Assembly: GCA_036164085.1 (NCBI GenBank)
Contig: JAYZJV010000021.1
Coordinates: 62,001-126,000, forward strand
Length of the DNA: 64,000 nt
Direction of reading: 5' to 3'
DNA from: TMED-70 sp036164085
GTDB lineage: Bacteria > Chloroflexota > Dehalococcoidia > Lucifugimonadales > Lucifugimonadaceae
Numbering within the stretch: the first letter of the stretch is position 1; the number at the start of each line of letters is the position of its first letter. Shown in pieces: positions 7,368-15,748 of this stretch. A program made the position numbers and the translations under genes. A model generated the notes under the pieces. It worked only from the letters and a program-made list of their open reading frames with translations. It did not search any database and was not told the origin of the DNA.

Positions 7368-8942
7368 ATGAAAAAAACCTTCGATTATATAGTAATTGGC
7401 GCAGGCTCATCAGGAGCTGTTTTAGCTTCGAGATTAAGTGAAAATTCAAATAATAATGTTTTGCTGATTGAAGCTGGCGACACATTTGAAAAAATAGAAG
7501 ATATCCCCGATGTAATAAAAAATGGTATGGCAACAGGAGCAGATTGGACAGGAAATCTTGCTGTAGGAACAGAATATGATTGGAAATACGAAGCTATCTC
7601 TAATCAAGATTTTAAGAATATGGGAGTTCCTAGAGGAAAGGTAATAGGAGGAACAAGTTCGATTAATGGACAAGTTTTTATAAGAGCCATACCTGAAGAT
7701 TTTGAAAATTGGAAAAATAAAGGATTAGATGATTGGTCATTTGAAGATTGCTTAAAATATTACATCAAACTTGAAAATGATTTAGATTTTAATAATGAGT
7801 TCCACGGAAATGATGGACCAGTACCCATTAAGAGGCATTCATTAGACTCTTTATTGCAAGATCAAAGGAGTTTTTACCAAACTGCACAAGATATGGGATT
7901 TCCAACCACTGATGATCATAATATGCCATTTTCTGAAGGAGTAGGCCCACTTCCATTAAATAATGTAAAAGGTATAAGATGGAGTACTGGTATTTCTTAT
8001 GTTATTCCAGCACTGTTTAGAGAAAATTTTAAAATTTTATCCAACTCAATATGTAAAAAAATTATTATAGAAGAAGGAATTCAAAGAGGTGTAATTTTAG
8101 AAAATAATGAAATATATTATGCTAATGAAGTTATAGTATCAGCTGGAGCAGTAGAAAGTCCAAAATTGTTACTAAATTCTGGGATTGGTAACACTGATGA
8201 AATATCCAAACATGGAATAGATCCCATTCATCAATTAAAAGGTGTAGGAAAAAATTTAAGGGACCATCCAGCAGTAGAATTAGTTTGGAAATCCAGCGAA
8301 AAACTTTTAGATCAATTAACTGATGTTGGAGCACAAAAGGTTGCATTAAGGTACACTTCAGAAAAATCAAGAGACAGGTTGGATATGATTTCTGTGATGA
8401 GATTTCAACCTGGAGGTATTTCTAAAGATGATTTGCATTTCCGGAGTTCAGATTTTGGGGAATCTAGAATAGCTATAACAACGGGATTATTTCTTGCTAA
8501 GAGTCATGGAGAGCTTACTTTAAATCCACAAAATCCTAAGGATTATCCAATTATGAATTACAACTATTTAAGTAATGATTATGATCTTGAAAGGTTGATT
8601 GAAGGTGTGAAATTTAATTTTGAGATAGCTAGAAATAGAAATTTTGATTCTTTTCGAGGTGATCTAATTGAACCAATTCCAGAAGCTCTGGAAGACGAAA
8701 AAATATTAATTCAATGGATAAAATCTAAAGTTCATACAATGCATCACATATCAGGAACTTGTAAAATGGGTAATGAATCTGATGAACTTGCTGTTGTTAA
8801 TAAATATGGTAAAGTACATGGAATTGAAGGCTTGAGAGTAGTTGATTGTTCGATTATGCCTGATTGTGTAAGAGCAAACACTAATGCTACAGCAATAATG
8901 ATTGGAGAAAAAATTTCTGATCATATATTAGAGGGAAATTAA
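7368..8942 (+). CDS. GMC family FAD oxidoreductase (choline dehydrogenase-like)
   Basis: FAD-dependent alcohol dehydrogenase/oxidase, 524 residues. The N-terminal dinucleotide-binding motif is YIVIGAGSSGAVLASRLSE (7-25), followed by LLIEAG. GMC signature 1 appears as RGKVIGGTSSINGQVFIRA near 88-106, and signature 2 as VSAGAVESPKLLLNSGIG near 255-272. The C-terminal catalytic region has HHISGTCKMG and GLRVVDCSIMPDCVRANTNA, with the His and Asn active-site positions present. Family members oxidise choline, polyethylene glycol, long-chain alcohols or sugars. It sits in an operon with an SDR and the D-glutamate-cyclase pair; its substrate is not evident. Confidence 0.93.
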   Translation: MKKTFDYIVIGAGSSGAVLASRLSENSNNNVLLIEAGDTFEKIEDIPDVIKNGMATGADWTGNLAVGTEYDWKYEAISNQDFKNMGVPRGKVIGGTSSINGQVFIRAIPEDFENWKNKGLDDWSFEDCLKYYIKLENDLDFNNEFHGNDGPVPIKRHSLDSLLQDQRSFYQTAQDMGFPTTDDHNMPFSEGVGPLPLNNVKGIRWSTGISYVIPALFRENFKILSNSICKKIIIEEGIQRGVILENNEIYYANEVIVSAGAVESPKLLLNSGIGNTDEISKHGIDPIHQLKGVGKNLRDHPAVELVWKSSEKLLDQLTDVGAQKVALRYTSEKSRDRLDMISVMRFQPGGISKDDLHFRSSDFGESRIAITTGLFLAKSHGELTLNPQNPKDYPIMNYNYLSNDYDLERLIEGVKFNFEIARNRNFDSFRGDLIEPIPEALEDEKILIQWIKSKVHTMHHISGTCKMGNESDELAVVNKYGKVHGIEGLRVVDCSIMPDCVRANTNATAIMIGEKISDHILEGN

Positions 8943-8946
8943 TATT

Positions 8947-9720
8947 ATGGGACCAAAAGAATTAAGAGAATTAGCGAGAAAAGGAAAGAATTTTACTACT
9001 TCTGGGCTTGCTAAAGGAAGCGTGCAGACAAATGTTGTAATTATTCCCAAATCTCATGCATTTGAATTTACACTTTTTTGTATTAGAAATCCTAAACCCT
9101 GTCCTATAGTTGAAATTATGGACCCAGGAGAATTCATGTCAGCTTATGCAGATGGCTCTGATATTAGAACTGATGTCCCAGAATATAAAATATTTAAAAA
9201 AGGAAAATTTTCTGAATATACAACTGATATAACATCTATTTGGAGATCAGATTTTGTAGTTTTTCTATTAGGCTGTTCTTTTACCTTTGAAAATGAGCTA
9301 GTTAAAAACGGTATAGATTTACCTTATTTTGAAAGTAAGAAGAACGTTCCTATGTTTATTACTTCTATAGATACCCAAACTGCTGGAGATTTTTCTGGCA
9401 AACTAGTTGTTACTCAAAGATGGATAAGAAAAGATAAAGTTGTTAAAGCTATACAATCAACTAGTAGATTTCCTAACCAACATGGAACTCCTATACAAAT
9501 AGGAGACTCTGAAGAAATAGGGATCAATGATCCTTACAGTCCTGATTTTGGAGATCCTTGGATACCTGAAAACAAAAAAGATTTTATACCTTTATATTGG
9601 GCATGTGGAGTTACTCCACAATTGGTACTTCAATCTGTAAATATCGATATTTCAATAACTCATTCTCCAGGAAAAATGTTTGTTACTGATCTAACAGATG
9701 AAGATATGGCTGTAATTTAA
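8947..9720 (+). CDS. D-glutamate cyclase N-terminal-domain family (DUF1445 / YcsI-like)
   Basis: A 257-residue protein of the DUF1445 hydro-lyase-like family. It starts with PKELRELARKGKNFTTSGLA and continues through GYxQxN-like KGSVQTNVVIIP. Next are LFCIRNPKPCPIVEI, VFLLGCSFTFENEL near 97-110, and a C-terminal half with PIQIGDSEEIGI, PLYWACGVTPQ and ITHSPGKMFVTD. In animal mitochondrial D-glutamate cyclase (DGLUCY) this domain is fused to a DUF4392 domain. Here the next gene, overlapping by one base (TAATG), encodes that second domain alone. The pair is therefore likely a two-subunit D-glutamate cyclase (D-Glu to 5-oxo-D-proline) or related hydro-lyase. The activity is inferred from family only. 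Confidence 0.82.
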   Translation: MGPKELRELARKGKNFTTSGLAKGSVQTNVVIIPKSHAFEFTLFCIRNPKPCPIVEIMDPGEFMSAYADGSDIRTDVPEYKIFKKGKFSEYTTDITSIWRSDFVVFLLGCSFTFENELVKNGIDLPYFESKKNVPMFITSIDTQTAGDFSGKLVVTQRWIRKDKVVKAIQSTSRFPNQHGTPIQIGDSEEIGINDPYSPDFGDPWIPENKKDFIPLYWACGVTPQLVLQSVNIDISITHSPGKMFVTDLTDEDMAVI

Positions 9721-10559
9721 TGAGTTATTCAGAAATAGAGAAAATTATTCTTCAAGATGACACTAGAGGTATGTCAAATCTATATGAAAATATAGAAAAA
9801 GGATTTATTCAAAGATCTACAGATTTAATTTTGAAAAAAAAAGGTGTTGTTTTTATAACTACTGGTTTTTTCATTCTTTCGGCAAAATCTTCAGAAACTG
9901 ATGGCCCTCCAGGTGCAATAGCATTAGGCAATGCTTTAGAAAAATTAGGTTATGATGTTTTATTTATAACCGACAAATACTCTTCTGGTATTTTAGTTGG
10001 AATGTCTGACGAAAAAAAAGTTATTGAATTCCCAGTAACTACTCATTTTGAATCAAATTCTTATGCAAATGAACTAATAAAAAAATATGACCCTAAATCT
10101 ATAATTTCCATAGAAAGAGCTGGATTATCTAAAGACGGGAAATATAGGAATTTTAAAGGAATAGATTTCTCAAAATTTAATGCAAAAGTTGACTATTTAT
10201 TTGAGCAACATCCCAATACAATAGGGATATTAGATGGAGGGAATGAAATTGGTAGTGGGAACTATATCAATGAGATTGAAACCTTAGGAAATATAATTGA
10301 ATATCCTTCTATAATCACTACTTCAGAAAGTATTATATCTAGTACTTCAAACTGGGGAGCTTATGGTTTGATTGCAGGGATTTCTATACATCAAAAAATC
10401 AATTTATTACCTAGTGTGGATGAAGGTAAAAAACTAATTGAAAAATCATTCAATCTTGGTGCTGTTGAGGGTATGAGTGGTGAATCAAAACCTTGGGTAG
10501 ATGGTAGATCTATTGAAGAAGATAAAGTTTGTTTAGAAAAACTTAATTCTTTGATTTAG
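9720..10559 (+). CDS. D-glutamate cyclase C-terminal-domain family (DUF4392)
   Basis: A 279-residue protein matching the DUF4392 half of D-glutamate cyclase. VVFITTGFFI (about 40-49) is followed by ETDGPPGAIALGNALEKLGY (60-79), the conserved glycine-rich segment. Further on are ISIERAGLSKDGKYRNFKG near 129-147, IGILDGGNEIGSGN near 175-188 and SNWGAYGLIAGIS near 223. Its start codon overlaps the stop of the DUF1445 gene, giving tight translational coupling, as expected of two subunits of one enzyme. Its stop overlaps the end of the convergent MFS gene by 17 bases. Biochemical role inferred. Confidence 0.82.
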   Translation: MSYSEIEKIILQDDTRGMSNLYENIEKGFIQRSTDLILKKKGVVFITTGFFILSAKSSETDGPPGAIALGNALEKLGYDVLFITDKYSSGILVGMSDEKKVIEFPVTTHFESNSYANELIKKYDPKSIISIERAGLSKDGKYRNFKGIDFSKFNAKVDYLFEQHPNTIGILDGGNEIGSGNYINEIETLGNIIEYPSIITTSESIISSTSNWGAYGLIAGISIHQKINLLPSVDEGKKLIEKSFNLGAVEGMSGESKPWVDGRSIEEDKVCLEKLNSLI

Positions 10560-11769
10560 TATTATTTTTTTCTAAAGTTTCTTTGACAAAGAATCTCATA
10601 AAAATAATTCCAAAAATAGCAATTAAGCCACTAGAAAAGCTGGCTGTTGCTAAAGAATAAGAATTTGCAATTATTCCCATAACAGTAGGTCCAGCAGCAC
10701 CTCCTCCATCAGAAATAAATCTCCAAATTCCTAAAAAGCCTCCCCTGTTATCAGGGGGTGATAAATCTGAACCTATAGTTAGTACCAAGCCACTTGAGAT
10801 ACCGTTGCCTACACCTGATAGTACAGCTGACAAAATAAGAGTTGAATATGATGTAAGAAAAAGAATTGGACTATTTACAGTACCAATCAACACAAGAGAA
10901 AAACCTAATATTATGAATGCAGGAATTCCTGTATATCTTCTTCCAAATTTATCCATTATAAATCCAGCTATAGGAAACATAAGAGAATCAACTGCAAAAC
11001 TTAGTGTAGTTATATATCCTATTTCATCTTTTCTAAGTCCAACATTGTCACCCCAAAGAGGGATTACAATTTCTCTACTTGCTCTCAGGAATTGCAAAGC
11101 AATTGCAGCTATACCAGCTGTAAGATATGCATTTTTATGATCCATAAAGGTATTTTTGAAATCTCCTATGTAACCATCATTAGTTTTTCTTTGAGAAATT
11201 TCATAATTAACTGAAGTTCTCAATATCAAAATCAATGTAACAAATGCAATTCCACCTTGGAGAAAGAAAGGGGATCTTATAGATACAAATTCAGCTAATA
11301 TTCCTCCGAGCAAAGGGCCAATTATAGTTGCAATTCTACCTAAACCACCGAAAAGAGATAAAGCTTTTCCTCTTGATTCATTAGGAACAACTGAAGCAAT
11401 GTAAGCATGCCTTGAAATAGACCATAAAGCAAAACTCACTCCTGCCAAAAGTCTAGAAAATAATAAAATGCTGAAGCTTCCACTAAATCCCGCTATTATT
11501 GCACTAATTCCAAAAAGAATTACTCCAGTTATCATTATTCTATTCAGGCCAAATCTATTTATAAGAATTCCAGCAGGGACGTCAAATCCCATTGTTCCAA
11601 AATGTCTTGCAGCTATTGCAAATCCAACCAATAAATCTCCTGATTGAAAGGTATCTCTAGCAAAAATTGGTAAGACTGGTATTAATACCCCTTGTCCCAT
11701 AGATAACAAAAAGCTCGGAGCGTATACACTCCAAAATATAGATTTAATTGAAAAAGATTTTTTATTCAA
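10543..11769 (-). CDS. MFS transporter
   Basis: A 408-residue major facilitator with about twelve hydrophobic segments and the internal duplication typical of the family. The loop between helices 2 and 3 reads GILINRFGLNRIMITG, close to the GxLaDrxGrr motif A, and the matching loop of the second half reads GFIMDKFGRRYTGIPA. It is the last gene of a six-gene minus-strand run with VOC, RidA, fumarase and carboxymuconolactone-decarboxylase-like genes, so it probably moves a substrate or product of that pathway. Substrate not predictable. The start is TTG, 8 bases after the VOC gene. Confidence 0.9.
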   Translation of the reverse strand: MNKKSFSIKSIFWSVYAPSFLLSMGQGVLIPVLPIFARDTFQSGDLLVGFAIAARHFGTMGFDVPAGILINRFGLNRIMITGVILFGISAIIAGFSGSFSILLFSRLLAGVSFALWSISRHAYIASVVPNESRGKALSLFGGLGRIATIIGPLLGGILAEFVSIRSPFFLQGGIAFVTLILILRTSVNYEISQRKTNDGYIGDFKNTFMDHKNAYLTAGIAAIALQFLRASREIVIPLWGDNVGLRKDEIGYITTLSFAVDSLMFPIAGFIMDKFGRRYTGIPAFIILGFSLVLIGTVNSPILFLTSYSTLILSAVLSGVGNGISSGLVLTIGSDLSPPDNRGGFLGIWRFISDGGGAAGPTVMGIIANSYSLATASFSSGLIAIFGIIFMRFFVKETLEKNNTKSKN

Positions 11770-11777
11770 AATGATTT

Positions 11778-12215
11778 TTAAGAGCTTTTAGTATATCCCC
11801 ACTCATCAACAATTCTATTTGAATGATTAATATTGTTATGTGTAGTAAATTCTAATGTATTCCCATCTAAATCTTGTATATAAACCGCTTTCTGCCCATC
11901 ATGTCGTGTATTTGGGCCATTAGTAATTTCATATTTTGATTTTCTTAAAATTTCTACTGTTTCATCAAAGTTTTCAACTTCAAAGGCGACATGAAAACTA
12001 GGCATTTCATGTCCAGGGCCTTCTTGAGGTTCGATTAAATGAACCATAGTTCCATCAGAAGTTCTTGACCAAATGACATGTTTTTCATCTACCATTGATG
12101 GAATAACTTTTAATCCAAGAAAATCCATGTAGAGGCTAAACGAAGCTTTTCTATCATTTATGGGAATCCCCACATGATTTATTTTTTTTATTTTTATGTT
12201 TTCAAGTTCACCCAT
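11778..12215 (-). CDS. VOC (glyoxalase/dioxygenase) superfamily protein
   Basis: A 145-residue metalloenzyme-fold protein with two beta-alpha-beta-beta-beta repeats. Repeat 1 begins KKINHVGIPINDRKASFSLY with the metal-ligand His; repeat 2 contains MPSFHVAFEVENFDE with a second His, and DLDGNTLEFTTHN ends with the typical metal-ligand Glu. This is the pattern of glyoxalase I, methylmalonyl-CoA epimerase and extradiol dioxygenases. A close paralogue lies at 42817-43245. It sits between RidA and an MFS gene in the six-gene catabolic operon. GAGGAT precedes the ATG. Exact reaction unknown. Confidence 0.85.
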   Translation of the reverse strand: MGELENIKIKKINHVGIPINDRKASFSLYMDFLGLKVIPSMVDEKHVIWSRTSDGTMVHLIEPQEGPGHEMPSFHVAFEVENFDETVEILRKSKYEITNGPNTRHDGQKAVYIQDLDGNTLEFTTHNNINHSNRIVDEWGYTKSS

Positions 12216-12231
12216 TTTATCCTCAATTTTA

Positions 12232-12690
12232 TTATTCTACTTCAACTATAATTTCTATCTCTACGGCCATATTATTTGGTAGTGATCCCATACCAACTGC
12301 AGATCTAGCATGTCTTCCTTTTTCTCCAAAGACTTCAACAAAAAAATCAGAGCATCCGTTAATGACTTTTGGGTGATCTATAAAATTTTGCTCAGCATTT
12401 ACCATTCCAAATACTTTTACTATTTTTACTACTTTATCTAATGAACCAAGGTACGCATTCATAGCAGATAATAGATTAATAGCTGTATTCCTTGAAAGCT
12501 CATATGCTTCTTCTGCGCTTATTTCAGAACCAACTTTTCCAGTAATAAAATTTCCTGATTCATCCCTAGGACCTTGACCTGAAAGATAAATCAGATTCCC
12601 TGTTTGTTGTACAGGAATATAGTTTGCCACCGGGGTAGGTGGAGCATTTAGTTTTATTCCCATTCCTTTTAATTTTTCTTCTATACTCAT
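12232..12690 (-). CDS. RidA (YjgF/UK114) family protein
   Basis: A 152-residue member of the Rid family, whose archetype hydrolyses reactive enamine/imine intermediates. It shows GNLIYLSGQGPRDESGN (31-47), a core with LLSAMNAYLGSLDKVVKIVK (near 93-112) and the C-terminal signature ARSAVGMGSLPNNMAVEIE (near 127-145). The Arg of the ARSAVG motif, which binds the substrate carboxylate in RidA, is present. In this operon it may act as a deaminase or imine hydrolase in aromatic or heterocycle breakdown, as some Rid paralogues do. AAGGAG lies 6-7 bases before the ATG. Confidence 0.88.
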   Translation of the reverse strand: MSIEEKLKGMGIKLNAPPTPVANYIPVQQTGNLIYLSGQGPRDESGNFITGKVGSEISAEEAYELSRNTAINLLSAMNAYLGSLDKVVKIVKVFGMVNAEQNFIDHPKVINGCSDFFVEVFGEKGRHARSAVGMGSLPNNMAVEIEIIVEVE

Positions 12691-12704
12691 TTTTTCTCCT
12701 TTAT

Positions 12705-14090
12705 TTATTTTGGTTCTGTCATGCTTAATGGTTCTAATATTTCATCTAGCTCTTTCGAGGACAATTGCGTTTCTCTAAGAGCAACCTCCTTAATAGTTTC
12801 ACCTGATTCAGAAGCTTTATGTGCTATATCTGCTGCTTTATCATATCCTATTTTTGGTGCTAATGCAGTACATATTGCAAGTCCTTGATTGACCATTTGA
12901 GGCCCATTATCAGTTGCTATGAGTCCTTCAATACATTGTTCAGAAAAATTTCTGCTTCCTGTAGATAAAATTTCAATAGATTCTAGAAGGTTATGAGCAG
13001 CAATTGGCATCATCACATTTAATTCAAAATTTCCACTTTGGCCTGCTATACTAACGGTTTGATCATTTCCCATTACTTGTGCACATATCATCGTAATCGA
13101 TTCAGCTATGACAGGATTTACTTTTCCAGGCATTATAGATGATCCAGGTTGAACTTCTGGTAATGATATTTCTCCAATACCCGCTCTTGGACCAGATCCT
13201 AACCATCTTATATCATTTGCAATTTTCATTAAGCTAACAGCATAACTTCTAACATTTCCAGATGCATACACTATACCATCAATTGTTGACTGAGATTGAA
13301 AGTGATTATCTGTTTCTTTAAAATTTATACCTGTTTTTTTGCCTATTCTTCTTATCACTTGACCACAAAATTCTGGGTCCATTCCTATACCTGTTCCAAC
13401 TGCTGTACCACCTAATGCCAAAACAGATAGCTCCTCAAGTGCAGATTTTATTTTTCTGATAGAATTTTTTACCTGACCTGTATATCCTTTGAATTCCTGT
13501 CCAAGTCTTATAGGCGTAGCGTCTTGTAAATGAGTCCTTCCAGTTTTTACAATTTCCCAAAATTCTTTTGATTTTTTATCTAGAGATTTTTCTAAAATTT
13601 TCATTGAGGGAATCAAGTCATCATTTATTGAAATTGCTGCTGCTATATGTATAGCTGTTGGAATAACATCATTTGAAGATTGACCTTTATTTACATGATC
13701 ATTTGGATGAACAGGATCTCTTGAACCTATTGCTCCTCCTAATTTTAAAATTGATAAGTTTGAAATTACTTCATTGACATTCATGTTAGTTGAAGTTCCA
13801 GATCCTGTCTGAAAAATATCAACAACAAAACTGCTATCATGATCTCCATCAATTACTTCTTGTGAAGAATCTATTATAGCTTCTGCTAATCTTTTATCTA
13901 TTAGATTCAATTTCAGATTTGTTTCTGCTGCAGATTGCTTTATTAATCCTAAAGATTTAATAAAAGATCTCCCAAATCTTAGATTAGAAATTGGAAAATT
14001 TAATTGAGCCCTTCTAGTGTTTCCTCCGTAAAGTGCATTTGAAGGAACTTCTAATTCTCCCATTGAGTCTTTTTCTAATCTCATATCCAT
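12705..14090 (-). CDS. fumC: Class II fumarate hydratase (fumarase C family)
   Basis: Interconverts fumarate and L-malate, or a related lyase reaction. The 461 residues are the standard length. Motifs include TGSGTSTNMNVNEVI (near 97-111), HPNDHVNKGQSSNDVIPTA (near 128-146), GRTHLQDATPIRLGQEF (near 184-200) and the superfamily signature GSSIMPGKVNPV (near 316-327). GGTAVGTGIG favours fumarase over aspartase. It lies within an operon with CMD-like, RidA and VOC genes and two MFS carriers. It may be the housekeeping TCA enzyme captured in the operon, or may process a fumarate-yielding catabolite. AGGAG precedes the ATG. Confidence 0.88.
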   Translation of the reverse strand: MDMRLEKDSMGELEVPSNALYGGNTRRAQLNFPISNLRFGRSFIKSLGLIKQSAAETNLKLNLIDKRLAEAIIDSSQEVIDGDHDSSFVVDIFQTGSGTSTNMNVNEVISNLSILKLGGAIGSRDPVHPNDHVNKGQSSNDVIPTAIHIAAAISINDDLIPSMKILEKSLDKKSKEFWEIVKTGRTHLQDATPIRLGQEFKGYTGQVKNSIRKIKSALEELSVLALGGTAVGTGIGMDPEFCGQVIRRIGKKTGINFKETDNHFQSQSTIDGIVYASGNVRSYAVSLMKIANDIRWLGSGPRAGIGEISLPEVQPGSSIMPGKVNPVIAESITMICAQVMGNDQTVSIAGQSGNFELNVMMPIAAHNLLESIEILSTGSRNFSEQCIEGLIATDNGPQMVNQGLAICTALAPKIGYDKAADIAHKASESGETIKEVALRETQLSSKELDEILEPLSMTEPK

Positions 14091-14108
14091 AAAAATTCTC
14101 CTAAAGAT

Positions 14109-14492
14109 TTATTTGTGTCTTTTATCATATTCTTCAAATGTTTTTGCAGCAGCTGCTAAAGAATTTACTGCAGTAGGATAACCACCATAAAAAAGCATTT
14201 GTGTTATTAATTCTACTATTTCTTCTTTACTCCAACCATAATTAAGAGCCCCTGTAATATGCCCCGGCAACTGGTTGGGTTTATCTAATACTATTAAAGC
14301 TGCGATGGTACACAACGATCTTATTTTTGCATCAAGTTTTGGCCTTTGATAGATATGACCAAATAATGTAGCATTTATAAGATTGAAAGCTTCTTCTGTA
14401 CTTTTTGCAACCTCAGGCGTTCCTGGATCACCATCGTAATACCACTCTCTCCATTCTTTAGCTTTTTCAAGAAGTTCTTCATAACTTTTCAT
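14109..14492 (-). CDS. Carboxymuconolactone decarboxylase family protein
   Basis: A 127-residue all-alpha protein of the CMD/PcaC family: KIRSLCTIAALIVLDKPNQL (about 58-77), then PGHITGALNYGWSKEEIVEL with the conserved His, and TQMLFYGGYPTAVNSLAAA. It lacks the CxxC of AhpD-type peroxidase members, so it resembles the gamma-carboxymuconolactone decarboxylase side (protocatechuate pathway). Many homologues act on other substrates. Its start lies 2 bases after the end of the upstream MFS gene, with AAGGGG ahead of it, so the genes are cotranscribed. Confidence 0.85.
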   Translation of the reverse strand: MKSYEELLEKAKEWREWYYDGDPGTPEVAKSTEEAFNLINATLFGHIYQRPKLDAKIRSLCTIAALIVLDKPNQLPGHITGALNYGWSKEEIVELITQMLFYGGYPTAVNSLAAAAKTFEEYDKRHK

Positions 14493-14494
14493 AA

Positions 14495-15703
14495 TTAATT
14501 TACCCCTTTAAGTGCAGTTTTATAAGGTTTATAAACTCCTATCAATAATGCTATAAGAGTTATTAAACTTGATAACCAAAATATAGCATTAATTCCAAAA
14601 CTATTTACTACTAATCCTGATATAGCTGGTCCTAAAAACATCCCCAATGCGTAATATGCTTGATAAGCACCCATTGCTAAGCCTCTAGAATTATCTTCAA
14701 AGTTGAATAGAATTAAAGTTATTGTGAGTGTATATAGAATTCCTCTTCCAAATCCCGAAAGAAATTGTAGGCCAGCTATTAGTGAAAGATTTTCCACATA
14801 GGGAATAAAAACTAAGCTTAATATCATTGAAAATGACCCTATAATCATTGTTTTTCTAATCCCTATCTTACTTATAAACCAAGCTGATAGAGCCATTCCT
14901 GATATCCCTGCTAATTGAGATAAAGTAGTTATATCTCCTATGTTTGTTTTGCTACCTCCTAAATTTTCAATAAGTATTGGTAAGAAACCAAAATTTACCC
15001 CAAAAGTAACAAAATGAAAACCTATAGCTATTGCAGAGATTCTTAACAAAACATCATTTTTTAATATTTTTATTATATTTTTTCTATTTATATTTACCTT
15101 CTTAGTTTTTTCATTTTTAGCCCAAAATAAAATAACCATACCCATGACACTTACTATCAGAGATGCTAAGAAAGGAGTTTTTTCTCCGTATAAATCTGAA
15201 AGTCTTCCACTTAGTAGGGTAGAAAGGGTAATTGCTACTCCATTTATTCCCATCATAAAAGAACTGGCATAGTGCAATAATTCTTTTTTAAATTGTGAAG
15301 CAAACAACAAACTTATAGCTACCCATCCTGCACCAGCTACACCTGTAATTAACCTAGCAAAAAATATATCAATAGGGCCATTTGATATTAAAAGACCAAA
15401 GGAACCTAACCCTGAGCAAAACATTGTTAATATTGCAAATGGTTTTGTCCCCCATATATCAACAGCTAATCCTAAGGGGATTCTTAATAAAATTTGACCT
15501 ATGGCATATGAAGCAACTATGTAGCCAATCATCGTTGCTGAAGCACCAAGGTCTTTTGAATGATTTGGAAGAATGGGTACATATAAATATAGTGAAGTCC
15601 AAAAAAAGAAAGTTCCAATAATGACTACTAGAATAGACGGGTTTTTTATGCTTTCTTTTAATAGTTCTTTCAAAATATGATATATTTTTTTATATAAATT
15701 CAA
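14495..15703 (-). CDS. MFS transporter
   Basis: A 402-residue major facilitator, first gene of the six-gene minus-strand operon. About twelve membrane segments are visible. The cytoplasmic loop motif is RIPLGLAVDIWGTKPFAIL in the first half, and the helix 4-5 region contains RLITGVAGAGWVAISLLFAS. The second half has GMALSAWFISKIGIRKTMII at the equivalent loop. It begins with TTG and is divergent from the epimerase-like gene, with a 45-base gap between the starts. It probably imports the operon's substrate. Confidence 0.9.
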   Translation of the reverse strand: MNLYKKIYHILKELLKESIKNPSILVVIIGTFFFWTSLYLYVPILPNHSKDLGASATMIGYIVASYAIGQILLRIPLGLAVDIWGTKPFAILTMFCSGLGSFGLLISNGPIDIFFARLITGVAGAGWVAISLLFASQFKKELLHYASSFMMGINGVAITLSTLLSGRLSDLYGEKTPFLASLIVSVMGMVILFWAKNEKTKKVNINRKNIIKILKNDVLLRISAIAIGFHFVTFGVNFGFLPILIENLGGSKTNIGDITTLSQLAGISGMALSAWFISKIGIRKTMIIGSFSMILSLVFIPYVENLSLIAGLQFLSGFGRGILYTLTITLILFNFEDNSRGLAMGAYQAYYALGMFLGPAISGLVVNSFGINAIFWLSSLITLIALLIGVYKPYKTALKGVN

Positions 15704-15748
15704 ATTACTTATTTTTTATGTATAACACCATAAAAAAAGGGGGATAAT

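Noticed and set aside
12705..14090. Fumarase gene as aspartase or argininosuccinate lyase
   Set aside because: The GGTAVGTGIG and HPNDHVNKGQSSND strings match class II fumarase better than aspartase or ASL motifs.
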